Positions 1 to 10,895 are shown, counted from the first letter of the stretch. The stretch is DNA of 64,000 nt from Pararge aegeria (GCF_905163445.1 NC_053204.1:1247501-1311500), one strand, 5' to 3'. The notes: generated from the sequence alone by a model not told the origin. Numbers and translations: made by a program.

Positions 1-23
1 GTTTCCGGTTTTATTACGGGCAC

Positions 24-624
24 CAGCAGTGCTAGCGCAGGAAGGAGATTAAAATGATATCCCCCGATCATACCCCCCGACAAGGGATATAACTAACGTA
101 TCCACCTGCTAAAGCACGGGAACATGGAATAGGAGAAGTTTACCCCCGTTTATTATTACACATATACCCGGCTAAGTTTGTTGTGGGCTCTTCGTAGACC
201 AGGGCGCGTTTGGAACCCTCGTAGCTTTAGATTTAAGTTGGCGAACGAAGTTATCACCATCCCGTTACAATTATGTAAACAAATATGTATGAACGCTTCA
301 TAAGTGCCTGTGATAGGCCTACATGAATAAAGAAATTTTGAATTTGAATTTTGAATTTATATATTATTTGAATATTATTTCTACTTGCGCGCCAGTGCTC
401 TGAGAGTTGATAAAGTTGTGGGAGCAGGTAAATTTTTATGCCTGTCTGTCGGCTATCGAACAGTCCTAGCCGACAATCTTCCTCGCCCATCAAACCTCGC
501 GGTCTAGTATGAAGCCAGCCTTAAATTGAGCCAGTGCTGAGAGTTGATAAAGCTGTGTGGGAGAAGATACATTTTAACCTTTCCCCGGGGATATAATTGT
601 CTCATTCCCATGCTAGCCGTGCTG
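24..624. mobile_element. FB-C foldback element, interrupted by LINE-A
   Basis: The left arm starts CAGCAGTGCTAGCGCAG and the right arm ends ATGCTAGCCGTGCTG; the arms are imperfect inverted repeats containing ATATCCCC motifs. Other copies are at 33,825-34,064 and 50,699-51,425. The motif GTGCTCTGAGAGTTGATAA occurs near 393 and again, slightly changed, near 532, so the interior is partly duplicated. Non-autonomous, with no coding capacity. Confidence 0.65.
166..358 (+). mobile_element. LINE-A 3' end inserted in FB-C
   Basis: GGGCGCGTTTGGAACCCTCG, the TCACCATCCC block and the tail GAATAAAGAAATTTTGAATT match the 3' UTR of the non-LTR family whose ORF end is seen at 37,360. 5'-truncated. Confidence 0.75.
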
Positions 625-868
625 AGGGTAACGACGTAGGTGTTAAGCCTAATGTGACAGTAGAAAGAAACATGGTGGTAAGTACTGCCCAGGATGATCT
701 CCGTCACAAAAAGCTTTACTACAACTAGAATATGTCGGTGTAAGGTCAAAATTTTATACCAAACATCCAAACTAAAAGACTGCCTCATCTTTATGCATGA
801 GATGGATGAATCGACAAAAAAAAAATATGTATTAAAGAATTTAAACTACAACTTTCGTGGTTAATCAA

Positions 869-1146
869 CATTTCTTAAATATAGTTCAAAGGGTACACCA
901 ACACGATAAAATTTGTGGATTTGTCGATATTTCGACCCAGTTGGATCGATCGTGGTCACCCACTTTCGTTTTCATAAAACAGAACACAAAAGCGGGTAGT
1001 CAGATTCTGCCCGTGACATCCAACTAGACATTTCGTACCTACGCAGCTCCGTTGTGACCACGATCCATGCAACTGAGTCGAAATATCGACAAATCCAAAA
1101 ATATTATTGCGGTATGTCCCGTTGAACTATATATATTAAAGAAATG
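869..1146. mobile_element. Long terminal-inverted-repeat element (MITE-like)
   Basis: The left arm (869-959) and right arm (1,054-1,146) are inverted copies about 90 bp long. The inner 43 bp, including GGATTTGTCGATATTTCGAC, differ at only a few positions between the arms. A 94-bp loop separates them. No ORF. Superfamily not assigned. Confidence 0.65.
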
Positions 1147-1564
1147 CAAGTATGTATGTTTTTTTGTAAGTATGCCAGAATTATAATAACGGATCAAAGA
1201 TGATTTAGTTGTTCTCTTCCTAGGTATTAGTTAAAACACTAGCACTGTTAACGTTAAATCACAAAGCACTGAACAATACACGGTCTTACAGCAAACTGCC
1301 GAGGCAGTGCTACTTAGGTGGGGTTTAGTTTTCATAACACAACCCTTTGTAAACTCAGTAGCCTTAGTACAAGATTTGTTCGTTCGCAATCGACGAGCCG
1401 TTTTCGAGTACGAAAATACTTGAACATCGGAGTAAAATGGACCTTATTTGCATTGCGCTAAAGCTCAAATTTCCCTACACGTCTTTGACGTTTGTAAAAC
1501 AAAAAGATTAAAAAAATAATTTATTTATTTTTCAAATACAGATTGTTTTGTTTTCATCATTGTC
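1147..1564. other. No recognised feature
   Basis: Unique-looking AT-rich sequence; I see no gene and no listed repeat family. Confidence 0.5.
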
Positions 1565-1720
1565 GCCATTGGTTGCCTGGTAGAAATCGCTATGTAGCGA
1601 TAAGGCCGCCTAATTGTATACATCGTGTAAACTAGTTATTTTTATATTCCTTCCTGTATTTTTATGTGGAGTACGATAAAAGTGTAGGTATTCCTTCATT
1701 CATTGTCACCTACAATCAGT
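1565..1720 (+). mobile_element. LINE-C 3' end
   Basis: GGTTGCCTGGTAGAAATCGC followed by TAGCGATAAGGCCGCC is the 3' UTR signature also seen at 9,985, 31,490 and, inverted, at 3,205, 13,640 and 18,700. Confidence 0.7.
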
Positions 1721-2199
1721 CGATAAACTAAAAGGAGGTTTATTCTATTTTGTATTGACTTTAACAAATATCAGGACTTTTGTCCTTTAGTCTGTATCAA
1801 GCACTGCTGCCCGCTTCAGTCTGATTCTTTCCACAGTCAGTAGGTTGTATACTAGTGTATGGGGTGTTTCACCAAGCGTTCCCCATATTTAGGATTCTAT
1901 CTATTTATTTCATCGATTACTGTTGGCATTCCCAGGTAATGATGTATCTCTATGTTTCGTGTATAGTACAGGATTTGCAGCTCTAAAACGGGTGATGTTC
2001 AGTCCATTTTACTTTGACGATACAGAGTTCAAAACTCGAAAACTACTCCTCGATTGCGAGCGTTCTATATTGTTGTGTTTATGCGTGCTAAGGCACATTA
2101 TTGTATTATGTACAGGTGTATGTTACGACTGAACTAAGATGGAACTAAACGCTACAATAACAACGATTGTCTCTATAATTTGTCTGTCATATTATTGCA
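1721..2199. other. No recognised feature
   Basis: The 69-codon open frame at 1,923-2,132 has no recognisable domain or splice context and is not called. Confidence 0.4.
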
Positions 2200-2460
2200 G
2201 CAGCGGTGATAGCCTAGTGATAACAATTTCAGCTTAACTTTCGGGTAGTAGAGTTCGAAGCCCGGTACGCACCACTAACTTTTCAAGATATGCGCGTTCT
2301 GAGCTGCTTCCATGGTGAAGGACACATCGTGAGGAATCCTGCATGCCGAAGAGTGTCATGTCCACCGATCCGCACTTGGCCAGCGTGGTGGACTACGGCT
2401 TGAAACCCGCATTGTAGGAAGGGAGCCGTGGCTTAAAGTGGGCCGGAAATAGGTTGATAT
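2200..2460 (+). mobile_element. SINE-B, diverged
   Basis: The head GCGGTGATAGCCTAGTG, a degenerate box B, CATCGTGAGGAATCCTGCATG and CAGCGTGGTGGACTACGGC follow the SINE-B order. The 3' part is shuffled and ends in AGTGGGCCGGAAATAGGTTG. A second tRNA-like box B (GTTCGAATCCCGG) follows near 2,493. Confidence 0.75.
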
Positions 2461-2662
2461 GATTTTGCAACTGCCTCTTTCACGAGGTTCTGTGTTCGAA
2501 TCCCGGGTCAGGCTAGGCATCATAAAAAAGAAGAAGGAATACTTTTTACCTTCAGGCACTTTCACCAAATCGCCTAAGATAAGATTTAAAAATAAATAAC
2601 ATAAAAATATAGCAACTCAAAGTAAAAATAATTTTTGAAGTAAAACTTCTTTAAACTAAGCG

Positions 2663-2812
2663 GAGTGGCGTGCACCGGGTTCCTTACCAGGGTATGCATT
2701 CAGCAGGTCAATTGCATAATAAGGGCAAAAATTCTCCTTCTGTACGAGTTATATATCAATTTTAGGGTAGGCAGTGCTTTTGTGCATGTATGAAGTGTGC
2801 ACGCCACTGTCT
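2663..2812 (-). mobile_element. hAT-B MITE, inverted
   Basis: GAGTGGCGTGCA at the left and TGCACGCCACTG at the right are the shared hAT-like termini. The interior is the reverse of the copy at 15,203. No clear 8-bp duplication remains. Confidence 0.65.
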
Positions 2813-2849
2813 CTACGTAATCAAATCAGGAATGAGGAGATCCGTAGTT

Positions 2850-3075
2850 ACCGACATAGCTCAGCGAATCGCAAAGCTGAAGTAGAAGTAGAAATTCCAA
2901 GGTGCTGGAATGGCGACCCCGCACAGCTAAACACAGCGTTGGTCGGCCCCCAACGTGGGGGACAGACGACATCAAACGAAACGCTGGGAGCAGCTGCTCC
3001 CAGAGTTTTCCAGCTGAAACAAGCGGCCCAGGACCGTGGATTTTGGAACTCCCTACAAAAGACCTATGTTTTTTT
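2850..3075 (+). pseudogene. RTE-type reverse transcriptase C-terminal fragment, frameshifted
   Basis: In shifting frames the DNA reads YRHSSANRKAEVE, then LEWRPRTAKHSVGRPP and TDDIKRNAGSS, then AAQDRGFWNSLQKTYV. This is the usual end of RTE-clade ORFs. At least one frameshift. Dead 3' fragment. Confidence 0.7.
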
Positions 3076-3087
3076 TTTTTTACTATA

Positions 3088-3200
3088 ATAGACTAGCGCC
3101 TGACCACAATCTCACCTGATGGAAAGTGTGGATGTGGCCTAAGATGGGACGCGGTTGCCTAGAAGATTGCCTTGCTTATTCACTCTTGTTTTAAAGATAC
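3088..3200. mobile_element. Non-LTR 3' UTR fragment
   Basis: ACTAGCGCCTGACCACAATC, CACCTGATGG and the CCTAAGATGGGACGCGGTTG / CTATTCACTCTT-like stretch recur at 8,977, 23,130 and 44,432. Confidence 0.5.
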
Positions 3201-3204
3201 CCAT

Positions 3205-3345
3205 AATTGAATGAATGAATGAATACACTTTTATTGTACACCAAAGAAAAAAAGTAGTTACAGAGATATAAATACATATCAAGAGAGTACAATTTGGTGG
3301 CCTTATCGCTACATAGCGATTTCTTCCAGGCAACCAATGGCGTAA
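3205..3345 (-). mobile_element. LINE-C 3' end, inverted
   Basis: GGTGGCCTTATCGCTACATA and GCGATTTCTTCCAGGCAACC are the reverse of the LINE-C signature; ATTGAATGAATGAATGAATA lies at the poly(A) side. Confidence 0.7.
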
Positions 3346-3420
3346 AAGGAAAAAACATAGAAAAGAGGTAGGTGGTGCAATAAATAAAATTTAAAATTAT
3401 ACAAATATATAAATAAAATA

Positions 3421-3486
3421 TATATATTATATATATATATCTATATAAATATAACTATAATATATATATATATATATATAAATATA
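3421..3486. repeat. AT dinucleotide-rich microsatellite
   Basis: Several short (TA)n runs with interruptions. Confidence 0.9.
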
Positions 3487-3539
3487 TTACATATAAATAC
3501 AAATTTTATATGAAATACATAAATAATTATAATTACACA

Positions 3540-3965
3540 AATCAAATCAAATCAAATCCTTTTATTTGCATAAAACATTGTAGGTATACATGTTTAGTCA
3601 TAATATATGACATGCAAATCTTAATTTAAACAAATTCATTTATGTAATAATTAATAAAACATAAAAATAAATAAAATCAAAATAATCGGCTGAATATAAT
3701 AAAATTTCATTAATTTTACTGTATGGAACAATAAACATGGGATGTCAAGTAAAAAATAACTAAACTAATAATTATATTTTATTATCCAAGAACTCTTTTA
3801 CCGAGTAATAGCATTTATCAACCAACCAGTCACGTAATTTTGCCTTGAACCACACACTTAAATTTGACCCACCCATGTTGTAAGAATTAGGAAGCACAGA
3901 ACTCGGAAAGGCGTTCCAAACTCCAGCCATGCGTATAAGAAAATAAGATGCAAATCGCTTCGTGG
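3540..3965 (-). pseudogene. Non-LTR retrotransposon ORF2 C-terminus and 3' UTR
   Basis: On the minus strand the frame reads FASYFLIRMAGVWNAFPSSV, then the AKLRDWLVDKCYYSVKEFLD block, a typical C-terminal tail of insect non-LTR reverse transcriptases. The tail repeats AAATCAAATCAAATC at 3,541. 5'-truncated. Confidence 0.65.
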
Positions 3966-3984
3966 GGGTTTAGGGATATTAACA

Positions 3985-4110
3985 ACATAGGGGTGAATTC
4001 CCCGCCCGGTGCCTTGCTGTGCGATGGTAGAATGGTGAGGTGGGGACCGATCGATGTCCAGCAGTGGACTTCGATCGGTTGAAGTGATAATGACCTCGAA
4101 ATTAATCTAC
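3985..4110 (+). mobile_element. RTE 3' tail fragment
   Basis: GCGATGGTAGAATGGTGAGG, then ATGTCCAGCAGTGGACTTCG and TGAAGTGATAATGACC, match the end of the RTE copy near 51,820. Confidence 0.5.
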
Positions 4111-4486
4111 GTAACCTTTTGGAGTGCACAGGCGACAAGTTATGTTGTGTGACTGCGCCAACGACGCATATGTAGGCGATACCAGAAATCGCGTTCGCTG
4201 TTCATTTTCGAAGAGTTCCGCTGTCTGTCCCGGAAACTCTTCATCAGATCTGCAGGAAATTAAAACAGGGACCATATCGGAATAACAACTCTTTCGAACT
4301 AAAAAAGAGGATTTTTGAAATCCATAAATAAATCGCGCCTTAAGCCCGAACATAATAATTTAAAAAAAAACGTTCCGATTTAATAACCTTATTTTTGAAG
4401 GAATTCGATTAAAAACTAAAATCACGTACAAAGTAAGTGTGCTAAATATTTACACAGATACTGCATAATATATATCATATATCCAG

Positions 4487-4598
4487 GGGTGTGAACTTCG
4501 TACAAGCACAAAAGCATTGCCTACCCTAAAATTTTTGCATCTTATGCTATCTTCCTTCTTTGCATACCCAGGTCACAAATCCTGTGCACGCCACTGCA
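4487..4598 (+). mobile_element. hAT-B MITE
   Basis: CAGGGGTGTGAACTTCGTAC through GTGCACGCCACTG matches hAT-B. The flanking octamers CATATATC and CATAGAAA agree at 5 of 8 positions, a weak target duplication. Confidence 0.65.
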
Positions 4599-5334
4599 TA
4601 GAAATATAAAGTTAAACTTGACCAAATTGGCTTGAACGATTGCAATTTAACAAGGTGTACCCTTAGAGCCTGTTATATAACAACACGCAGACAGTTATTA
4701 AATATAATCAAATAGATTCAATTTCACATGACTTAGCGTCCTTCGCGGTCGCAATAGCGTAACGAGTCGCGTGCTAAGTAATATGCAATCAAAATACGAC
4801 CTTAGCATCACAAATGCAAAATCCCAATTCCAACAGTAGTAATGCAATGACGGATCAACTCGCCAGTCAGATTTAAGCTCAACCAGCTAAAATATAGAGT
4901 GCAGTTTTGATTATCGATAACAATAACCAGATTGGTGTAGAATTAGATAAAGATGATTGTACGATTGCAGTTGTTATAAAGGTTATTCTCATAAGATGTG
5001 TTCTCTCATTGTAAGCTGAAGAAACAGTAAAAACGCCTAATGACACGTTTGAAGGACTCGTCGATACTAAACATCTTATATGCATGCTAATTTCAAATGA
5101 TTCTAAATCCTATATATATAACGATAAGGTCGATAATTATGTCTTTTGGATTGCAGTAATGACGTTTGCTGATGATTTATCGCCAGGCCCATTCACAGTG
5201 CAGGCCAATGTCACTTTGTCGGTGGATGATTGACGTGCTTTTGTTTGAACGAGGAATGTATAAAGCGTGTACAATTTTAAAGGTATTTTTTATGTATGAC
5301 GTTTTAAGATTGTGATTTAACTTGGTGGCGGTTT
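4599..5334. other. No recognised feature
   Basis: AT-rich; the short open frame at 4,879-5,085 has no domain. No repeat family recognised. Confidence 0.4.
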
Positions 5335-5795
5335 AGGGATCTCTTTGGCTGGCCGCATACATGTCAATACTGCTATATGGATGCGAGGCTTGGACTATTG
5401 AAGAAGACCTCAGGAAACGCATAGAAGCATTTGAGATGTGGATATTCAGACGTATGTTAGCCATTAGTTGGACTCTCAAAGTATCCAATGAGGAAGTTCT
5501 GCGACGCGTCAACCAACGGCGTGAACTTTTGCACACCATCAAGATCAGAAAAGTTGCATATCTGGGGCACGTGTGCTAAGGCACGAGAGATATGAGCTCC
5601 TTCAACTTATTATGATGGGAAAGGTTGCAGGAAGAAGAGGCGTTGGTCGCAGAAAAAAGTCCTAGCTTCGTAATATCAGAGAGTGGACTGGAATCGCGAG
5701 TGCAGCAGAATTATTTCGCCTCACGAAAGATAGACAAGAATTTACGAAGCTGACTGCCAACCTTCGCTAGTCGGAGAGGCACCGCAAGAAGAGGA
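5335..5795 (+). pseudogene. RTE-like reverse transcriptase C-terminal fragment
   Basis: The frame contains LLYGCEAWTIEEDLRKRIEA, then MWIFRRMLAISW, NEEVLRRVNQRRELLHTIK and KVAYLGHV, the conserved end of RTE/BovB-like ORFs. A stop at 5,577 replaces the usual Met-Arg. Remnants (GKVAGRRGVGRRKKS, AAELFRLTKDRQEF) continue in other frames to about 5,770. Truncated and dead. Confidence 0.8.
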
Positions 5796-6089
5796 AGAAT
5801 ACATGTCAATATTGTTCACAATGTTCTGCATATTGACAGAAATATTGCCTTTGTGCGGGGCATGTTGAAGCGTTGATTTATCGGCAAAAAATATTGTCAA
5901 TAATATTGACTGTGGAGTCTTGCGCACAGAGGTGTGCGCTGTGATTTTATTCCTTGCATACGTTCACATTTCAGTGTTATGGGCTTCATTTTATCCTGGA
6001 AAACGTAGATAGTGTTCCAATGGAATGGAACTTTCAATTTTGCTATAACGTCTGAACTCTTTACTGGCTGGACGTACTTTGAGTCATCA

Positions 6090-6375
6090 TCATCAACATA
6101 AACTGCCTACAAGCGTCCACTGCTGAACATAGGCCTTTCCAAGAGCTCGCCACCACACACGGTCCTCCGCCTTTCTCATCCAGCCGCTTCCAGCCACCTT
6201 TTTAAGGTCATCTATCCAGCCGGCTGGAGGCCGTCACACACTGCGCTTACCGATTCGCGGTCTCCACTCTAGAAAGCGTCTGCCCCAACGGCCATCGGTC
6301 CTACGACAGACACGACCCGCCCACTGCCACTTCAACTTGCTTATCCTTTGAGTAAGTCCAACTATTCCCAGTAGC
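6090..6375 (-). mobile_element. RTE-type fragment, inverted
   Basis: The plus strand has GTCCACTGCTGAACATAGGC, CTTCCAGCC, TTCGCGGTCTCCACTCTAG, and CCCGCCCACTGCCACTTCAA. Read in reverse these encode the WSQRVLEWRPR..GRPP region of RTE ORFs, in broken frames. Confidence 0.65.
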
Positions 6376-6682
6376 TGTGCAAATGAAATTGCAGCCAAGG
6401 AATTTAAAAAAATGATACTAAACGAAGCATAGCTCTGTAAACGGAGTCGGTGCTGAAGACTAGGCTAGCTCAGTCGCCGTAGCGACTAGCGTGCATGGCG
6501 GACTACTCGCAAGTCGGTCATGGCAACGTGTTTAATGTCCACCGCGAATTATCAGCGGCGACCCTGGCGCCCCATAACAACCCATAGACGCATAACGCAC
6601 AGTTGCAATTTGCAAACGCACGATACTTTATTGTTTGTATATTGACGTTGCTGAGTTTTATGCTGACTGTGGTGGTGCCATC

Positions 6683-6950
6683 ATCATGATCATCATACCA
6701 ACCCATCACCGATCAACTACAGGGGAAGATGGGAAGGGCTGGGCCGGAGTCCACCACGCTGGCCCAGTGGGGATTGGTGGAGTTCACCGTTGAGAACATT
6801 ATGGAGAACTCTCAAGCATGCAGATTTCCTCACGATGTTTTCGTTCACCGTTGAAGCAAGTTATATTTTAATGGCTTAAAACGCACATAACTCAGAAAAG
6901 CCAGAGGTGCGTGCCGGGATTCGAACTCGCGCGAAATACTGTGTTGGTGT
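6683..6950 (-). mobile_element. SINE-B, inverted
   Basis: CCAACCCATCACCG, CCACCACGCTGGCCCAGTGG, CAGATTTCCTCACGATG and GTGCCGGGATTCGAACTCG (reverse box B) occur in SINE-B order. Confidence 0.8.
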
Positions 6951-6964
6951 TAGAATTTATTATT

Positions 6965-7745
6965 ATATTATAAATAAGTTTGATGTAATAAATAGAAACA
7001 AACAAAATTAAAAGAGACTTCCATTAGGTATGTTAGTGTTTTTTTTTTTTATATTATCTTACCTTACAAATTAACCAATAGCATTGTTTACTTTATAAGA
7101 CAGGTAAGCAAATATATACTTTATAGACTTTGACGTCAGGACTAATTTAAAATGTTCCCGCAGGATTTAAAAGCGAACGGACAACAAACGCGGACGAAGC
7201 ACGTAAATATCAGCTAGTAAACCATAATTGTCAATAAAGACTTTAGCACGCGACAAATGTTACAAGGCCGCAATGCTCTCATGACCCGGCGTCGCGAAAC
7301 TACCATCGCAGTTGTTGCCAACGGCTTTGTACCTGATTTGCACGAAAATTCAAATTTAATTATCCACTGTCCTTCCATCTAGAAATTACGACCTCGCTGA
7401 CTTATCAAAGAATTAATTAACAACCAAGATTAATAATCAATCAACAAAAAAAAAAGTGTGTGCGTGTAACCTTTACGGGCGATTGAAGTTAAACTTTAAT
7501 ATTATTTATTGATGAAAGACTAAAATGTTCCTGGGACTCCGCGATTTCATTTAATATTCACTATTTCATTTTGTATTCTATTTATAATTCATTGATATCA
7601 CTTTCACATTTAATAAATATTTTCATTTGTTAAACAGAATAATTAAGAGTAGAAAAATGAAGGTTAGATCAGCACATGTCACCTTGTCATTGAATATTAT
7701 AGAATTTCACAATCGTCAGAAAATTTATTAATAATTTATTTATTA
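6965..7745. other. No gene recognised
   Basis: AT-rich with short poly-T and poly-A runs. No listed repeat family and no convincing open frame. Confidence 0.4.
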
Positions 7746-8131
7746 CTAGCGTACCCAGCCCGCTACGCCGGGCTAGATTTTGCTTTATTTTATTTAAACA
7801 ATAAACTTACATCATTAATTTTTTAATTTAAGTCTCATAATATATTAAATCAATTATTAACTCCGTATTAATTCTCTTCTATTCTCTTCTCGAGCGGGTG
7901 AAGATCATTATCTACACCCATGTACACCCAACAATAGAATATCATCCTAGTAAATGAAAGCTGTATTTGATCAAAAATAGGAGTGCTCCGATCGTCACCA
8001 AACTTTACAGGATTACTCGCCAGGTCAATCCGGAGAATCCCTGAAATTTTCATTGAAATCGGTCCAGCCGTTTCGGAGCCTATACGGAACATACCCACAC
8101 ACTTTCTCTTTTATATATATATATATATAGA
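7746..8131 (-). mobile_element. Hel-2 non-autonomous Helitron
   Basis: Read on the minus strand it starts TCTATATATATATATATAAA after an A and ends CTAG before a T, the Helitron insertion rule. About 11 bp before the end is the hairpin AGCCCG-GCGTAG-CGGGCT. ATCGGTCCAGCCGTTTCGG lies in the interior. Its second copy at 52,832 confirms the boundaries. Confidence 0.8.
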
Positions 8132-8509
8132 TTACCAAAAAAATTTGGACATATACTTACGATAAATCCAAATTATTATTTTTAAATAGCGGAACCTACA
8201 CAGACGTCTGACGTAAGCGTTACTTCCGTCAGAAAAATCTGAATTACTTACTCCCTAGTCGCGCCTAGTAAAGTAAGTTTTACTTCAATAAAAATAAAAC
8301 CGGCACAAGTTAAATCTGATTTAAGTCTCACTTGGAATTTGAATTTGAGGGTTCTGTATGTTCTCAATTCCGTGCTCTGAGCCTTCTTATGAGGCCCATA
8401 GCGAGCGAAAAGCTCCGCTGCGACTAAAATAAAAGATAGATAGAGTCAGTGAAGTAGATGGGACGTCGGTTCGTCTCCGGCGCGTCAGCATTAATGTAGT
8501 CAGCGTGCG

Positions 8510-8547
8510 CAGTAGCGTGCATAGAGGATATGCACAGGGTATGCAGA
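8510..8547 (+). mobile_element. hAT-A terminal fragment
   Basis: AGTAGCGTGCATAGAGGATA and the following GCACAGGGTATGCAG match the first 40 bp of hAT-A; the rest is lost. Confidence 0.6.
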
Positions 8548-8571
8548 TAAAATAAATAAATTTATAAATAA

Positions 8572-8975
8572 CTAGCTGTTGCCCGCGACTTCGTCTGCGT
8601 TTGATTTTGTTTTTAATGAGGCATTAAATTTAGTTGTAAATCTAAAAAAAAATTAAAGTATTCAGTATCGCTAAGCCTTAAATGAGGGGGTTGCCGCTGT
8701 CCGCTGAGGAGTGCTGTCCTCTATCTCCAACCACAGTTTGGGCAAAATTAAACACATATTATAACCTCTATAGTGCAACAACAATTATTTAAATCGGAAT
8801 TATGGTGTAAAATCGTCAAACCCTCCTCCCTTCTTCCAAAGGAACTGAGCTTAATGTCGGGATAAAAAGTATCCTATATTTCTTCTAACACTTCCAAGAA
8901 TATGTGTACAAAGTTTTATGAGGATCGGTTAAGTAGTTTTTGCGTGAAAGCGTAACAAACATACATGGTAATTTA
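8572..8975 (-). mobile_element. Hel-1 non-autonomous Helitron, 5'-truncated
   Basis: The left end CTAGCTGTTGCCCGCGACTT is the reverse of the Hel-1 3' terminus with hairpin CGC-A-GAC-GAA-GTC-GCG. The interior (CCTCTATCTCCAACCACAGT, GAGGATCGGTTAAGTAG) matches copies at 25,346 and 54,314. The TCCCTACTAATATTATAAAT end is missing. Confidence 0.75.
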
Positions 8976-9029
8976 TGATGCAACCTAAGTTGGGGCGCGC
9001 TTGCCTATTCACTCTTATAAATAAAATAT

Positions 9030-9300
9030 AAAATAAATATAAATATACTACGACAACGCACACATCGCCATCTAGCCCCAAAGTAAGCGTAGCTTGTGTC
9101 ATGGGTACTGAGATGACTGATGAATATTTTTATGAATAATATACATAAATACTTATAATATATACATATTATAAGTTTTTATGTATATTAAACACCCAGC
9201 CACTGAAAAACATTCAGGCTCGTCACACAAACATTTTTCAGTAGTGGGAATCGAACCCACGGCCTTGGACTCAGAAAGCAGGGTCGCTGCCAACTGATTC
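9030..9300 (-). mobile_element. SINE-A, inverted, nearly complete
   Basis: From the AT-rich 3' end (TACTACGACAACGCACACAT) through CTAGCCCCAAAGTAAGCGTA to box B (GGGAATCGAACCCACGG, reverse) and AGGGTCGCTGCCAACTG. tRNA-derived, Pol III promoter. A short TATAAG palindrome expands the middle. Confidence 0.85.
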
Positions 9301-9302
9301 GA

Positions 9303-9688
9303 TTATATAAAATGAAGAAAATCTCCAGTAAGAGTTATAAATAATTAACGCTATATCTGTTTAATAGCTTAATTCATATTTATATTATTATTTTTAACAA
9401 TCTATAGTTAAATACCTACTTATTTTAGTTTTCAATTTTTTTTTTACCCTATAACTGATTATTGCAATAGTACTGGACAGAATTTGTAATTCTAACACAT
9501 TTTTTTTAATATGAATGTAGTTACAATTAATTGCTGGCGTGTCTTATGAATAAATAAACAAACGGTAGGCTTTTTATAACTCTTACAAAGCCTATCCTTA
9601 AGTTTTTTATGACTCGTATTGGAGTTTTCTTCATTTTATATTATCTGCATACCCCGTGTATACCCCTCTATGCACGCCATTGAGCGTG
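9303..9688. mobile_element. hAT-A foldback element, left tip missing
   Basis: ATGAAGAAAATCTCCAGTAA at the left pairs with GTATTGGAGTTTTCTTCATT at the right, and AAGCCTATCCTTAAG marks the centre. The right tip CTCTATGCACGCCATTG is the hAT-A terminus. Confidence 0.65.
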
Positions 9689-9959
9689 CGGTCGCCAGAG
9701 TCAGGCGGCTAACTGTAGAGACAGCCCAGACCTCAGCCACTAATTTTACACTTACGGACGAAGTGACCCGGTAAGGTAACCGCATGGAAATGTACAGACC
9801 GATGTACACGCACCAACACTTTGTGTGATAGCTTGCGTTTATGCACCCCACAAACAAACTCTGATTGAATGTATCGTATGTATTAGTTTATTATTTTTTA
9901 TGTGATAAGTATTAGTGTGTAATTGTTCGTAAGTGTGTATATAATATATAATACACCCC

Positions 9960-10137
9960 ACCAATCGGTTTCCTTTGGTTTCCCTAATCCTAAGGTTGCC
10001 TGGAAGAGATCGCTACTAAGCGATAAGGCCGCCCTTTGTATCCTACTTTTTAAGTTTATTTTTGTTGTGTCCATTGTTTTTTTTTCCCTATTTGTGGTGT
10101 ACAAATAAAGTGTATAAATAAATAAAAATAAATAAAA
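9960..10137 (+). mobile_element. LINE-C 3' end
   Basis: GGTTGCCTGGAAGAGATCGC, AAGCGATAAGGCCGCCC and the tail AATAAAGTGTATAAATAAAT. Confidence 0.75.
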
Positions 10138-10217
10138 CTCTCACAGTACCGGAAAGGGTTTACGCCTTTCAAAATATTCCATCCCTAGGTATATAGTCGG
10201 TATGTCATCGTCGTTAT

Positions 10218-10527
10218 TATCATCATCACATAAACGCATTACCGGCCTAGTACAGAGTTCGGGTCTCCTCCCACAATGAGTAGGGGTTAAGGCCGTAGTC
10301 CGCCATGCTGGCCCAGTGAGGATTGGTGGACTCCACACACCTTTGAGAACATTATGTAAAAGTCTCGAGCATACAGGTTTACTGACGATGCTTTCCTTCA
10401 CCGTTTAGGCAAGTGATATTCACATTGCCTAAAGCGCACATAAATCAGAAAAGTTAAAGCTGCGTGCTGGGATTCGAACTAAGCCCCCCGAAAGTGCAGT
10501 GCTCCTACCCAATGCGCTATCACCGCT
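10218..10527 (-). mobile_element. SINE-B, inverted, near full length
   Basis: From GGTCTCCTCCCACAATGAG through GGACTCCACACACCTTTGAG and the reversed box B (GGGATTCGAACTAAG) to CAATGCGCTATCACCGCT, the reversed head. Confidence 0.85.
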
Positions 10528-10661
10528 TCAGGTATGTCATCAGTTATGGTCAAATTAGTAGTCATTTCGCACCACCCGCGTTGGATGTTCTTGTATCGTT
10601 CTGCACAGTTCAAGCTCTATCTATGGAATTGGCTTACACGTAATCCTAAGTATGGTGAGCC

Positions 10662-10871
10662 CAGTGGCGTGCATAGAGGGTATGCACAGGGTATGCAGAT
10701 GATATAAAGTGAAGAAAATCTCCAGTACAAGTTATAAATACTTAAGGGTAGGCTTTTTATAACTCTTACAATGCCTATCCTATATATATAAGTCTTTTAT
10801 AACTCGTACTGGAGATTTTCTTCCCTTTATATCATCTGCATGCCCTGTGCATACTCTCTATGGACGCTTCG
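10662..10871. mobile_element. hAT-A foldback MITE with 8-bp target duplication
   Basis: It starts CAGTGGCGTGCATAGAGGGT and ends near CTCTATGGACGCTTCG. The arms fold back almost throughout (GAAGAAAATCTCCAGTAC against GTACTGGAGATTTTCTTC). It is flanked on both sides by GGTGAGCC (10,654-10,661 and 10,872-10,879), a perfect 8-bp duplication as expected of hAT transposition. Confidence 0.85.
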
Positions 10872-10895
10872 GGTGAGCCCAATACTAATCCAGAG

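Noticed and set aside
9240..9300. tRNA gene suggested by box A/box B sequences, also at the other SINE copies
   Set aside because: No cloverleaf stems; the sequence continues into the SINE body in every copy.
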